A stretch of DNA of 64,000 nucleotides from Psychrobacter sp. NZS113 (GCF_015864825.1 NZ_JADYWL010000002.1:62001-126000), one strand, 5' to 3'; positions 35,129-45,152 are shown, numbered from the stretch's first letter. Notes: a model not told the origin generated them from the sequence alone. Numbers and translations are program-made.

Positions 35129-36775
35129 TTATGGTTCGTCAACCGGATCTATCGTCTCTAGCCTAGCCGGACTGGTATCATAAAGAATGGCTTTTACCAG
35201 CGATATTCCCATGAGTACCATCACAAAACTAAAGGGCAGGGCACCAATAACCATCGCCGTTTTAATCGCACCTAGTCCTCCGCTTATCAGCAGTACGCCA
35301 ACAACCAAGGCCAGTATGATGCCCCAAAATATAATATGTGGGCGGCCTTTTGGACCCTCGTTACCACCTGAATTGATGGTATTGATAACTAAAATTGCCG
35401 AATCTAACGTCGTGACTAAGTAGGTCAGTAGTAAGACCAGAACTAAAATTGCCATTACCCAAGCAAAACCTGGGGACAACATCACATCAAGCATTGCCAA
35501 TAATTGAGATTCTTGACCCACGCTTGAGATGGCATCAGTGCCATCTAGTGTTAAGTCAATTGCGGTACCGCCTACCATTGAAAACCAAATAAAACACATC
35601 AGAGCAGGTAGGATAACGGTGCCGAATAGATAAGTACGGATGCTACGACCACGTGAGATGCGGGCAAAGAAAACACCAACAAAGGGACCAAAAGCAATCC
35701 ACCATGCCCAATAAAACACTGACCAGTCTTTTTGCCATGTAGAAAGTGTATCACCGACTACCGTACCATCTGGCTGCCAAACCGTAAATAGCAGCTCAGG
35801 AAGTGCGACGACATAGTCAAACACCCCTAAGAAGAAAGATTGTAAACCAAAGAATGTCGAACCGAATATTAAGAAAAAGGCAAACAGAACCAGACTCAAT
35901 CCCATGTTGATGTTAGACAGCCATTTCACCCCTTTACCTAGCCCAGAAAGCGCAGATAGGGTTGCTATACCAACGATAACGACCAGTGCAACGATAATGG
36001 CTGCCGTTGATGACGTGCCATCAGCATTCATCAACCATTCGCCCAAACCAACACGGTACATACTAGAAACGAATTGCTCAACCCCAAACCCTAATGTTTG
36101 GGCTACGCCCAAGATAGTGGCAATAACGGCAACGATGTCAATGGTATTACCGAGCTTACCTGATAGCTTTTGGCCGAATAATGGCGCAAGACCTGAACGA
36201 ATGGTTAGCGGTAATTTGCGTCGAAACGAAAAATAGGCCATCGATAATCCGACTAAAGAATAGCAAATCCATGCGCTGAATCCCCAATGTAGAAAGGCCC
36301 ATTTATAGGCATAGCGTACATTGTCGGCACCAGAGGCTGTTGCCAACCCTTGAATGACTTCAGGGTTATTGGCAAAATGATACATCGGCTCTGCGGTCGC
36401 AAAAGTCAACATACCAACACCGATACCTGCGCCAAAAATCATCGAAAACCATGAAAAGTTGGAGAACTCAGGTTTGTCCCCTGTGTCCCCTAAAATCAAC
36501 CTCCCATAGCGCGGCACAACGGCCAGAATCAATGCCAAAATCAAAAAGAAGGCGACACATAAGATATACCATGTCGAAAAGTGATTGAGTAAGAAAGTAT
36601 TGAGCGACCCTAATATCGTCGTTGAATTATCAGGAAAGATGACAGCCCAAACAATGAGCAGACCCAGTAAGATTTTAGCGGTAATCGTAACGTCTTTATT
36701 AAACCCTTCATAAAAGCCTTTTGTGGCTACTTTAATCGGCAATTTGGTTAAAGGTTTTCTGCTGCTGTTTTTCAT
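35129..36775 (-). CDS. dddT: BCCT-family transporter, probable DMSP uptake protein DddT
   Basis: A 548-residue betaine/choline/carnitine-type transporter with twelve predicted helices. The signature GAGIGVGMLTFATAEPMYHF carries the Gly-rich sodium-coupling motif, and WKWAF-type helix 8 residues appear as YWAWWIAFGPFVGVFFARISRGRSIR. AAAGGATTAGAT precedes the ATG. It is downstream of the DddD homologue on the same strand, the position of dddT in known DMSP clusters, so DMSP (possibly also glycine betaine) is the expected substrate. BCCT specificity cannot be read from sequence alone. Confidence 0.85.
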   Translation of the reverse strand: MKNSSRKPLTKLPIKVATKGFYEGFNKDVTITAKILLGLLIVWAVIFPDNSTTILGSLNTFLLNHFSTWYILCVAFFLILALILAVVPRYGRLILGDTGDKPEFSNFSWFSMIFGAGIGVGMLTFATAEPMYHFANNPEVIQGLATASGADNVRYAYKWAFLHWGFSAWICYSLVGLSMAYFSFRRKLPLTIRSGLAPLFGQKLSGKLGNTIDIVAVIATILGVAQTLGFGVEQFVSSMYRVGLGEWLMNADGTSSTAAIIVALVVIVGIATLSALSGLGKGVKWLSNINMGLSLVLFAFFLIFGSTFFGLQSFFLGVFDYVVALPELLFTVWQPDGTVVGDTLSTWQKDWSVFYWAWWIAFGPFVGVFFARISRGRSIRTYLFGTVILPALMCFIWFSMVGGTAIDLTLDGTDAISSVGQESQLLAMLDVMLSPGFAWVMAILVLVLLLTYLVTTLDSAILVINTINSGGNEGPKGRPHIIFWGIILALVVGVLLISGGLGAIKTAMVIGALPFSFVMVLMGISLVKAILYDTSPARLETIDPVDEP

Positions 36776-36935
36776 ATCTAATCCTTTAGATGGTTTTTTT
36801 CTTGTTTAAATGAGCATCAAGCTGCACCGTCCTTTGAGCAGCTTAATTCCTATCATTTAGGGTGTGTCATCAGCCAGATACCAACCAACTTGCATCATGG
36901 TTAGCAGGGTACTCCAACTGATGACACTGCCTCAT

Positions 36936-39443
36936 TTAACTTGGTAAAAACTCTTGACTCCAACTATCACTCAAATCGCCACTGGCAATACTGGCATCAA
37001 TGTCTGTCTCGCTATAGCCAAGTTCTAACATGATCTGACGGGTAGATTGTCCAAATTTTTCAGGTCGAGGCAGTGCGTATATAACGCTATTCGACGGACG
37101 AATAGCATAAGGATCAAGCTGAGTCACTGTATGGCCACTTGGATGATCTTCATAAATTGAGAAAGAATAACTACCATTGTCAGTACCTGGTGTGCCATCT
37201 GCTGTGCGGCTGTATTCAGCACGTAATGCATTGATATCCGCACAGACGACAGCCGCAATATCGGCAGCTTGCAGACGTTCTACCCAGTCATGAGCAGGCG
37301 CTTTTTGAAAAATATTAGACAAGAATGCCGCACGTTCAGTTTTATCCAGCTCACTGAAACCTTGTAAGTCTTCAACGTTTTCGAAGTTTTTTACATCAAT
37401 TTCATACGCGTTTAATAACAAGTAGTTCCCTGAAGAGGTATAGTAAAAGCGTGTCAACTCATCATTACCGTTGGTTTCTCGACCTGATGGCTCATTGAAT
37501 AACCCGCGTTTTTCAAAGTCATAGCAATAAGGTATTTGTAGTAGTGCGCTATTGGCGACCAATGAAGTACGACCACGTCCAATGCGGCCTGTACGATATT
37601 TTTGATAGAGCGCCACACCAATACTCATGGCACCGCCAAAGCCGCACATGACATCAATGGTACCAACGTGTGCATGTTCTTCAGGAGTATCCATAGCACC
37701 GCCGCAACGCAACATGATGCCGGTAGATGCTTGTACCACATCGTCATAGCCTATGAAGTCACTACTCGGACCCTTACGGACACCACTAAAACAATCAAGC
37801 TTACAGAATATAGCGTCAGGATTTAAGGCTTTTAAGCCTTCAGTATCCAAGCCCATTTTTTTGATTTGTGTGTCTGTTGCATTCCAAACAATAACGTCAA
37901 CGGAACGAACCAACTTCTCGAACACTTCTCGTCCTGTGCCTTTGCTAATATCAGCAAGTATGGAACGTTTGCCGACCATTTGAGACATACCATAAATGAC
38001 AGTATTCCAGCTGTCATATAATGGAGAAGCAGAATCAAGCTTGATAACTTCTGCACCAAAACGCGCCAAATAACAGGCCGAATGCGGGCCTGCAATGACG
38101 TTGCAAAGATCAAGTACTTTAATACCGTCTAACCAACCGCTTTTTTCATCAACATTATTGATTGAAGGCAACTTGGTTTTGATTGCCTTTAATTTTTTCA
38201 ATGCACCTTCAAAGTCGATAGGCAGCGGTGCTTTTGGTTGTAACATCAACTCGCCACATTCTTCTAACCATACAATTGGTCCTGGCTGAATCATCTTGCC
38301 ATAAGTGGGATCATCAACTTCAATCATGAGTCCTGTTGTTTCTGCATGATCATCATGAATCCACTCTTGTAGCCAACGCTGCGGTGCACCAGGTATGCCG
38401 CGTTTCCCAAAAATCTTCTGCCACTCTTTTGATGTACGTAATAAAAACGCCACTTTCATTTTTTCGGCAATACGATCTGCCCAATGTTTTGGCATGGGAT
38501 AAACCCCAAGCGATGTATCTGATGTCCACTGACTAGAAGGCAAATAAGTATCGTCCTCCTCAGTCAATCCTTCCTCAAGTAATTCGTCGTATAACCCCAA
38601 TACTTGTAAACAACGCTTGGCGTGATGTTTATGGCTAGGGCATACCACGTAAAACATACGGCCATCTTTACACATATAACTGCGGTAAAAAGGATCTAGC
38701 AGTTCTTGCAACGCTTCGTAGTCCATATTCATGGGAATACCTTCAACGCGGCGACGTTGAATCTCAACTTCGCGTTGGGTCAAATAGCGTTTAGGTAGGT
38801 TTTCGATATCGATTGAGTTGTAACAAAGACCTTCCATCACAGCCGCAGCAAGTGGAACTTCAATAGCATCGCCAAGTCCTGTGTTTTCACGTGCTTGTAG
38901 TGCAAAAACAACGGAAGAGCCTGCCAGCATGGCGCCATACGCAGAGGGTAGTGGTAGGGGTGAGAACGATGGGTTAATGCCCATGAGCACACGGTTTAAA
39001 CCCATGTCGGTAAACACGCCCGAGCTCGCTGCCACAATGCTTTCATAGGCGCGTAACTCACGGCGATTTTCGTCATTCGATGCAAATCCAGGGATGGACA
39101 GTGTGATCAGCTGTGGCCGCTCTTTTCGTAGCGCGACCAGATCTAATCCCATTTCTGCCATTTTGCCAGGGCGAAAGCCTTCGATAACGATGTCACTTTC
39201 TAAAATTAATTGCCTAGCTTGCGCCAAGCCTTCATCCGTCTTAAGATCGAGTGTTAACATCAATTTATTGCGATTCAATACCGCATTGGCTGGACTGTGC
39301 CACTTTGGGCCTGATGGCGGATCTATATGAACCACGGTTGCGCCTAAGTCGCCAAGCATCATACCGACAGCGGGACCGGCAATATATTGACCAAAGTCGA
39401 TGACTTTGACACCCAGTAATGGCAATTCAAAAGTTTCTCGCAT
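36936..39443 (-). CDS. dddD: DMSP CoA-transferase/lyase DddD (fused class III CoA transferase)
   Basis: An 835-residue protein made of two CaiB/BaiF domains: residues ~1-425 (GVKVIDFGQYIAGPAVGMMLGDLGA) and ~437-835 (GIKVLDLCNVIAGPHSACYLARFGA). The second domain keeps the catalytic Asp (GTIDVMCG, residue ~597). The matching place in the first domain (PSAYGAMLAG) has none, the known asymmetry of DddD (Asp602 in Marinomonas, from memory). DddD converts DMSP plus acetyl-CoA to 3-hydroxypropionyl-CoA, dimethyl sulfide and acetate in the cytoplasm. Neighbours encode a BCCT transporter, MmsA-type and iron-containing dehydrogenases, as in published dddTBC clusters. AAGGATAGATAACT precedes the ATG. 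Confidence 0.9.
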   Translation of the reverse strand: MRETFELPLLGVKVIDFGQYIAGPAVGMMLGDLGATVVHIDPPSGPKWHSPANAVLNRNKLMLTLDLKTDEGLAQARQLILESDIVIEGFRPGKMAEMGLDLVALRKERPQLITLSIPGFASNDENRRELRAYESIVAASSGVFTDMGLNRVLMGINPSFSPLPLPSAYGAMLAGSSVVFALQARENTGLGDAIEVPLAAAVMEGLCYNSIDIENLPKRYLTQREVEIQRRRVEGIPMNMDYEALQELLDPFYRSYMCKDGRMFYVVCPSHKHHAKRCLQVLGLYDELLEEGLTEEDDTYLPSSQWTSDTSLGVYPMPKHWADRIAEKMKVAFLLRTSKEWQKIFGKRGIPGAPQRWLQEWIHDDHAETTGLMIEVDDPTYGKMIQPGPIVWLEECGELMLQPKAPLPIDFEGALKKLKAIKTKLPSINNVDEKSGWLDGIKVLDLCNVIAGPHSACYLARFGAEVIKLDSASPLYDSWNTVIYGMSQMVGKRSILADISKGTGREVFEKLVRSVDVIVWNATDTQIKKMGLDTEGLKALNPDAIFCKLDCFSGVRKGPSSDFIGYDDVVQASTGIMLRCGGAMDTPEEHAHVGTIDVMCGFGGAMSIGVALYQKYRTGRIGRGRTSLVANSALLQIPYCYDFEKRGLFNEPSGRETNGNDELTRFYYTSSGNYLLLNAYEIDVKNFENVEDLQGFSELDKTERAAFLSNIFQKAPAHDWVERLQAADIAAVVCADINALRAEYSRTADGTPGTDNGSYSFSIYEDHPSGHTVTQLDPYAIRPSNSVIYALPRPEKFGQSTRQIMLELGYSETDIDASIASGDLSDSWSQEFLPS

Positions 39444-39568
39444 AGTTATCTATCCTTAGAATTTTATGGTACGACTATGAAAAATTAGAATTCAGTCAGA
39501 GCACTTGCCAGTCGTCCAATAATGGAGAGAGTCAGAAGCAAGCAGCATTTTTTGAATACAAACGACTG

Positions 39569-39604
39569 CTTTTAAGCGCACTGATTATGCAGTGCGCTTA
39601 AAAG
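39569..39604 (-). terminator. Perfect hairpin between dddC and dddD
   Basis: A 15-bp perfect inverted repeat (CTTTTAAGCGCACTG...) around a 6-nt loop lies between the dddC stop and dddD start. The T run is inside the stem, so it may attenuate rather than stop readthrough. Next to it, GGCTTTATAATGTAG and GCCTTTATAATGTAG occur as a tandem pair at about 39609-39640. Confidence 0.55.
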
Positions 39605-39677
39605 GTAAGGGCTTTATAATGTAGCGCCTTTATAATGTAGTGTTCTTAAAGGCTAGCGCCTTGAAAGGGCGGTGCTA

Positions 39678-41168
39678 TTAGGTTGGCATAGAGAACTGTT
39701 TTTCTTCTCTCAATGCCGCACTAGGCCAGCGCTGCGTAATGGTCTTACGACGAGTGAAGAATCTCACGCCGTCTGGTCCGTACATGGCCAAGTCACCAAA
39801 TAATGAACGCTTCCAGCCACCAAAGCTTTGAGACGCGACAGGTACGGGTAGTGGAATATTGACACCAACCATACCGACTTGAATGTTGTCAATAAAGTAA
39901 CGCGCCGCTTCTCCATCTCTCGTATAAATACAGGTGCCGTTACCATATTCGTGATCGTTTATGAGTTGTACGGCCTCGGCCATGGTCTGCACACGCATCA
40001 CCTGTAACACGGGACCGAAAATCTCTGCCTCGTAGCTGTGCATCTCTTTAGTGACATGATCAATCAGAGTAGGACCTACGAAAAATCCATTTTCATTGCC
40101 TTCTGGTGCAGCATCAGAACCATCGATGATGAGCTCAGCACCTTGCTCGGCAGCACTTTTGATGTAATCTAAAATTTTAGATTTGTGTGCTGCTGTAATG
40201 ACAGGGCCAAAGTCGTTGCTCTTATCTGAATGAAGGCCCAGTTTTAGCTCTTTAATAGCAGGCTGTAGGGCCGCAATCATCTTGTCAGCCGTTTCATCAC
40301 CGACGGCCACGGCAACAGACAGCGCCATGCAACGCTCGCCTGATGAGCCAAAAGCAGCACCCAATAGTGAGGTTACGACGTTGTCTAAGTCTGCATCTGG
40401 CATGACAATCGCATGGTTTTTTGCACCGCCTAATGCTTGGCAACGTTTGCCTTGAGCGGCAGCTGTGGTATAGATGTATTCAGCGATAGGGGTTGAGCCC
40501 ACAAAGCTAACAGCTTTAACATCTGGATGATGCAAAATAGCATCGACGGCTTCTTTGCCACCATTTACGACATTGATGACACCATCCGGTAGGCCTGCTT
40601 GCTGTAAAAGCTGTGCGATGAAAAGTGTGGCACTTGGGTCACGCTCAGACGGTTTTAATACAAAGGTATTGCCGCAAACGATGGCCATCGGGAACATCCA
40701 CAGTGGCACCATCACAGGGAAGTTGAAGGGTGTGATACCAGCGACGACACCTAGTGGATGAAACTCACTCCAAGAGTCTATATCGGTACTCACATTGCGA
40801 CTGTGCTCGCCTTTGAGCAGTTCAGGTGCGCCGCATGCATATTCGACGTTTTCAATACCGCGCTGTAGCTCGCCTGCTGCATCGTGAACAATTTTTCCGT
40901 GTTCTTCGCCGACCAATCTGCATATTTCATCAGCATTTTGCTCTAACAGCTCTTTAAATTTGAACATGACACGCGCGCGTTTTAGTGGCGAGGTTTTGCT
41001 CCATGCGGGAAAAGCCGCTTTAGCCGCAGCGACTGCTTCGCCGATTGTTTTTTCACCACCCAAAGCGACTTGCTTGCTGACATCACCGGTTGATGGGTTG
41101 TAAACATCTTGAGTTTGGCTGTCATTATTTGACAAGCTGCCGTTGATAAAATGTCCGATCGTTTGCAT
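39678..41168 (-). CDS. dddC: CoA-acylating (methyl)malonate-semialdehyde dehydrogenase, DddC
   Basis: A 496-residue aldehyde dehydrogenase of the MmsA type. Seen: [49 protein letters not shown] and catalytic Cys in GSSGERCMALS. It should oxidise malonate semialdehyde to acetyl-CoA, CO2 and NADH, finishing DMSP-derived 3-hydroxypropionate. Start 41168 has AAAGGA upstream. It sits between dddD and the iron-dependent dehydrogenase. A second MmsA paralogue of similar length is at 56893-58392 in the pyrimidine cluster. Confidence 0.88.
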   Translation of the reverse strand: MQTIGHFINGSLSNNDSQTQDVYNPSTGDVSKQVALGGEKTIGEAVAAAKAAFPAWSKTSPLKRARVMFKFKELLEQNADEICRLVGEEHGKIVHDAAGELQRGIENVEYACGAPELLKGEHSRNVSTDIDSWSEFHPLGVVAGITPFNFPVMVPLWMFPMAIVCGNTFVLKPSERDPSATLFIAQLLQQAGLPDGVINVVNGGKEAVDAILHHPDVKAVSFVGSTPIAEYIYTTAAAQGKRCQALGGAKNHAIVMPDADLDNVVTSLLGAAFGSSGERCMALSVAVAVGDETADKMIAALQPAIKELKLGLHSDKSNDFGPVITAAHKSKILDYIKSAAEQGAELIIDGSDAAPEGNENGFFVGPTLIDHVTKEMHSYEAEIFGPVLQVMRVQTMAEAVQLINDHEYGNGTCIYTRDGEAARYFIDNIQVGMVGVNIPLPVPVASQSFGGWKRSLFGDLAMYGPDGVRFFTRRKTITQRWPSAALREEKQFSMPT

Positions 41169-41227
41169 AAGTTTAATTCCTTTAAACATGTGAATAATTA
41201 GTGGGTTAATAGTAAATGAGGGCTGTT

Positions 41228-42418
41228 TTAACTGACTGAACTCTCAGCAACAGTGTTGTCATTCCATAGCAAGGTATAAAGTTGAACCATTTCTTCTAGC
41301 GTAGGTATTCGAGGGTTGTTGGTGGGTGAACCTGATGCAAATGCTTGCTCACACATTGTATTTATTAGCGCATCAAAATCTGCTTTTTGTACACCAAACT
41401 GTGCCAATGTGGGCACGTGAAGCTCATCATTTAAGCTTTTTAGATAATTGACCAAACTGACGTTGGCCTGATCATCTGTCTCGCTGTGGTCCGCTATTCC
41501 TAATGCACGTGCGCAGTCTGCATAACGGTCGGGGGCACTAGAGATGCCGAATTCTGTAATAGTTGGCAATAGCATCGCGTTTGATAGGCCATGTGGCACA
41601 TGAAAAAAGGCACCAATCGGACGACTCATACCATGTACCAGCGCAACCGAAGAATTACAGAACGCAATACCTGCTAAGGTAGAGCCCAGCATCATTGCCT
41701 CACGGGCGGTTTCATCTTTGCCGTCGTGATAAGCGGTTTGGATATTGGGTCCAATTAAGCGTAAGGCTGCGAGCGCCTGTTGGTCGCTATAGGCATTACG
41801 TTTAGGGCTGATATACGCTTCAATAGCATGGGTCATCGCATCGATCCCCGTATCCGCGGTAGTACGAGGCGGTACGCTGAGCGTGAGGCTATAATCGATA
41901 ATGGCTGCGACGGGCATAAATCCCATACCCACGCACAATAGCTTTTCATTATTAGCCTCATCGGTAATGATGGTAAAGCGTGTCACTTCTGATCCTGTGC
42001 CTGCCGTCGTCGGTATGGCAATAATAGGCAAACCTGCTTCATCCACTTGACGAGGAAACTTATAATCGCGAATCACGCCGCCAAATTTTCCTAGAATCGC
42101 AATGGCCTTTGCACTATCGATAGGGCTTCCGCCACCTAAGGCAATCAAACCATCGTAATCTTGTGCTTTTACTTGAGACACGCCGGCCTCAATAGAGCTT
42201 TCAGTAGGCTCTGGCACCGTATCTGAAAATACATCGGCATTGATTTGTGCTGCTTTCAAAATGGTTTGTATGTTATCGACATAGCCGAGTTTAACCATCA
42301 TCTCGTCAGTGATAATAAGGGGTTTTTTCACCCCTAAGCTGGCCAATATTGTTGGCAGATTTTGGCAGGCATCGCGTCCAATTTCCATCGTTCTTGGGAG
42401 CAGGATACTGTGTGACAT
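41228..42418 (-). CDS. dddB: Iron-containing alcohol dehydrogenase, DddB
   Basis: A 396-residue group III (iron-dependent) alcohol dehydrogenase. Seen: GGGSPIDSAKAIAIL for NAD, TTAGTGSEVTRF, DTGIDAMTHAIEAYIS and the iron ligands in ALVHGMSRPIGAFFHVPHGLSNAMLLP. In DMSP clusters DddB-type enzymes oxidise 3-hydroxypropionate to malonate semialdehyde, the substrate of the next gene product. AAGGATGAG precedes the ATG. It is the first gene of the leftward unit and divergent from an IclR regulator across a long dyad. Confidence 0.87.
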   Translation of the reverse strand: MSHSILLPRTMEIGRDACQNLPTILASLGVKKPLIITDEMMVKLGYVDNIQTILKAAQINADVFSDTVPEPTESSIEAGVSQVKAQDYDGLIALGGGSPIDSAKAIAILGKFGGVIRDYKFPRQVDEAGLPIIAIPTTAGTGSEVTRFTIITDEANNEKLLCVGMGFMPVAAIIDYSLTLSVPPRTTADTGIDAMTHAIEAYISPKRNAYSDQQALAALRLIGPNIQTAYHDGKDETAREAMMLGSTLAGIAFCNSSVALVHGMSRPIGAFFHVPHGLSNAMLLPTITEFGISSAPDRYADCARALGIADHSETDDQANVSLVNYLKSLNDELHVPTLAQFGVQKADFDALINTMCEQAFASGSPTNNPRIPTLEEMVQLYTLLWNDNTVAESSVS

Positions 42419-42519
42419 AGTGACTCATCCTTGAATTAATGACTTCAGATATGAGCGTAGTAGGCAGCTCAATCGTCGTACGGACTATTCACAAAAGTGT
42501 ATAGCACTTAGATATAAAA

Positions 42520-42554
42520 TTCACATAACGATAAATATCTTATCGATATGTGAA
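42520..42554. promoter_or_regulatory. Large operator dyad between dddB and the IclR gene
   Basis: TTCACATAACGATAA and TTATCGATATGTGAA are inverted repeats with one mismatch in 15, separated by 5 bp. A further half-site TTATCGTTAT (42601-42610) overlaps the TATAAT -10 (42608-42613) of the IclR gene. The layout suggests one regulator controlling dddB and itself. Confidence 0.7.
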
Positions 42555-42659
42555 AGGTAACAGAATGTTTTTGTAATAGCAAGACGCAAAAACGTAAATT
42601 TTATCGTTATAATAAATAAATTTATTTGCTGCGAGTCAGCTAGAGGTTTAAACCAAACA

Positions 42660-43430
42660 ATGAGTAATACTAAAAAGAAGGGCTCAAGCGTTGAGCGTGT
42701 CTTACAGATAGTAGAGGTGCTTGCCAGCTCGCAACGGCCAATGAGTGTTAGCGATTTAGCAGAAACATTAGAAGTTCCGGTGCCAAGCATGTATCGGCTA
42801 TTGGATCAATTGCAGGGTCTTGGGTTTGTGCAGTTAGATTTGCCAGGAAAGGTAACCTGTGGAAAACGCACGTATAAGCTTGCCATGAACTTGTTGCAAA
42901 ACAGTGATTTCAAAAATGAAAGATTGGCCATACTGAATGAGTTGTCAGCGCAAATAGGGGAGACGGTGGGTATTTCGATTTTACAAGACTTAGATGTGGT
43001 TTATATCGATCGCGTTATGTCGGATTGGCCGCTACAAATATTTTTACCTTCTGGCACTCACGTACCTGTTTGGGCCAGTGCTAGTGGTAAATTATTATTA
43101 TCACAGCTATCAGATGAGAAATGTACACGCATCGTTGAAAAAATGTCGTTACACGCATTAACGACCAAAACTCAGACCGATAAAAAGCAACTGATGCAAA
43201 CGATTAGTGCAACGCGTGAGACGGGAGTAGGCGTGGATAATGAGGAGTTTATTCCAGGCATGGTAGCGTGTGCGGTCATGATTCCTAATGGAGATCAACA
43301 GGTATTTGCGACGGTGTTTACCCATGGGCCGACCGTGAGAAAAAGTCTAGAAGAGCTGCTCAGCTATGTGCCTCTTATGCAAGAGGCGGCAAATGAGCTG
43401 TCCGCTATTTTTAATCAAAACTATGAATAG
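42660..43430 (+). CDS. IclR-family regulator of the DMSP cluster
   Basis: A 256-residue IclR protein. The N-terminal winged HTH reads VLQIVEVLASSQRPMSVSDLAETLEVPVPSMYRLLDQL, and the C-terminal effector domain has VGISILQDLDVVYIDRV, LPVWASASGKLLLS-type residues and GVGVDNEEFIPGMVACAVMI. It is divergent from dddB, so DMSP, 3-hydroxypropionate or acrylate are candidate effectors. A weak AGAGG lies 13 nt before the ATG. Confidence 0.88.
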   Translation: MSNTKKKGSSVERVLQIVEVLASSQRPMSVSDLAETLEVPVPSMYRLLDQLQGLGFVQLDLPGKVTCGKRTYKLAMNLLQNSDFKNERLAILNELSAQIGETVGISILQDLDVVYIDRVMSDWPLQIFLPSGTHVPVWASASGKLLLSQLSDEKCTRIVEKMSLHALTTKTQTDKKQLMQTISATRETGVGVDNEEFIPGMVACAVMIPNGDQQVFATVFTHGPTVRKSLEELLSYVPLMQEAANELSAIFNQNYE

Positions 43431-43780
43431 GTGAGTGGTCGATAAAACAGGGCAGTGGACTACTAGCAGTAGATAGCTATTGACTGGACCATCCAACTTA
43501 GTATCTTTGTGAAGATTGTGTTGTATTTAACTGAGACCTCACCACGATTTTGGTACTTAAGAATAGTCACTCTCCGGCTACTTACGTTTCAGTAACCTGT
43601 TCTGTAAATACTACTTAACACGCCACTACAATAAACCTTTCCCCAAAATCTTAATACTTTTTCCATGGTGTTTATCGCAGCGTATTCCTTTCGAACGTGC
43701 CTTGGTTATCCGCTTTACAGAGTGGCTCAGGCAAATCATTCCTGATTAATTATGCTCATTTTAATCGTAAATATTGTAAG
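43431..43780. other. 350-bp gap between convergent IclR genes
   Basis: No gene, strong hairpin or recognised repeat was found. The leftward strand shows a short open stretch around 43620-43740 that I could not assign. Confidence 0.4.
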
Positions 43781-44542
43781 TCAGACAATCCTAGCTGATA
43801 ACTGCCTCGCTGCCTGAACCATGTTCTTTGAGTAATTACGCGCATCTTGTGGATTTAAGGTTTTACCGACAATTCCGGCACTAATCGCCGCGACGGCTTC
43901 ATTACGTAGATTAAGAATAGGAGTAGCGATACTGCTGACTTGACTGCCAACCTCATCATGAGTGACGGCATACCCCAATCTTCTAGTCCGTTCTAAATCC
44001 TCTTGTATTTGTTCCATACTCTCTTGAAGAGAGGGATTCAACTTCAGCTCTGCTTGGAAGTAACTTTCTTGAAATTCAAGTGATCGCATTGCCAGAATTG
44101 TTTTACCTGATGCTGAGAGGTGCAATGGCATCGTCTGACCCACATAAATATTGAAAGCACCACTGAGTGACGACTCAACTTTGGAAACAACGACTACTTT
44201 ATTACCAATAGGAACACAGAGACAGATTGATTTATGAATTTCATTCTTCAAAATTTCAGCAATAGGATAAAAAAATGGAATAATGTTCTGTTTATTATAG
44301 ATAGTAGACGCGATTTGGAATATTTTCGAACCAATGCAGTAGGACTTATTACGGCTTGGATCTAGAGCGACCATCTGATGTTCAAGCATTGTATTAATTA
44401 TACGATGACCACTCGCAACGGCAATACCGGTTTCTCTACAAATTTCGGAAAGTGTTAAAGGATAAGCTGTAGATGCCAACAAATCCAAAATCATCATTGT
44501 GCTATCTACTGCAGGTGCTTTAGATTTTTCTTTATTCTGCAT
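43781..44542 (-). CDS. IclR-family transcriptional regulator
   Basis: A 253-residue IclR protein. The HTH reads MMILDLLASTAYPLTLSEICRETGIAVASGHRIINTML, and the effector domain has LHLSASGKTILAMRS and GYAVTHDEVGSQVSSIATPILN. It is divergent, across 690 bp, from the aldehyde dehydrogenase/MFS/enolase/GMC cluster and is its likely regulator. AGGATAGTAAAAAA precedes the ATG. Confidence 0.88.
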   Translation of the reverse strand: MQNKEKSKAPAVDSTMMILDLLASTAYPLTLSEICRETGIAVASGHRIINTMLEHQMVALDPSRNKSYCIGSKIFQIASTIYNKQNIIPFFYPIAEILKNEIHKSICLCVPIGNKVVVVSKVESSLSGAFNIYVGQTMPLHLSASGKTILAMRSLEFQESYFQAELKLNPSLQESMEQIQEDLERTRRLGYAVTHDEVGSQVSSIATPILNLRNEAVAAISAGIVGKTLNPQDARNYSKNMVQAARQLSARIV

Positions 44543-45107
44543 TTTTTTACTATCCTATTTTTTATATATAAAAAAATAACTGTATTTACTAAATATTTCT
44601 GTATTTGTTAAGTATGCAATTAATATGCCTTTCCTCATAAAGCTACTTTCAAATAACGCACTATTCAAGTATTGGATATAAGCGTTTTCCTTGCACTCAA
44701 GACTGCTCTATATCACTAAACCTAGCAGGATATAGAAGCAATTACTAACACTTACCATGCAATTTATATAACTATAAAAGAAAGATGTCTGTGTCTACAA
44801 GCCATTTATATCCGCATATAAAATCGAATGATTCTTTTCGATATCAAATGAATACTTACTGTCTAACATCTAAACATTTATTAGTTCAAGGGAGTACTTA
44901 CTCGCTCACTTTTGTGAACTATCTTGTATTTTATTCAGGAATATAAGTAACAACCTACGATCGTATAGATTTTGTTAGCGCCTGACTATACAAGATAGAC
45001 AGCCATAAGTCACGAGTGCTACGCGATAAACCCAACGTTGATATTTTTTACTTTCTGTTTTGATTGTGCGAAATAAAACACTTAAATATGCATTTGTAAA
45101 TGTAAGG

Positions 45108-45131
45108 AATATTTCTATATATGGAAATATT
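45108..45131. promoter_or_regulatory. IclR-type dyad upstream of the aldehyde dehydrogenase promoter
   Basis: AATATTTC-N8-GAAATATT is a perfect dyad resembling IclR-family sites. It lies 22 bp upstream of the -35 at 45153, a position suited to activation. The rest of the 687-bp gap (44543-45229) is very AT-rich, includes a T6(AT)3A6 palindrome near 44558 beside the regulator start, and holds no gene. Confidence 0.5.
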
Positions 45132-45152
45132 ATTCTAAATATAAAAAAGTGT

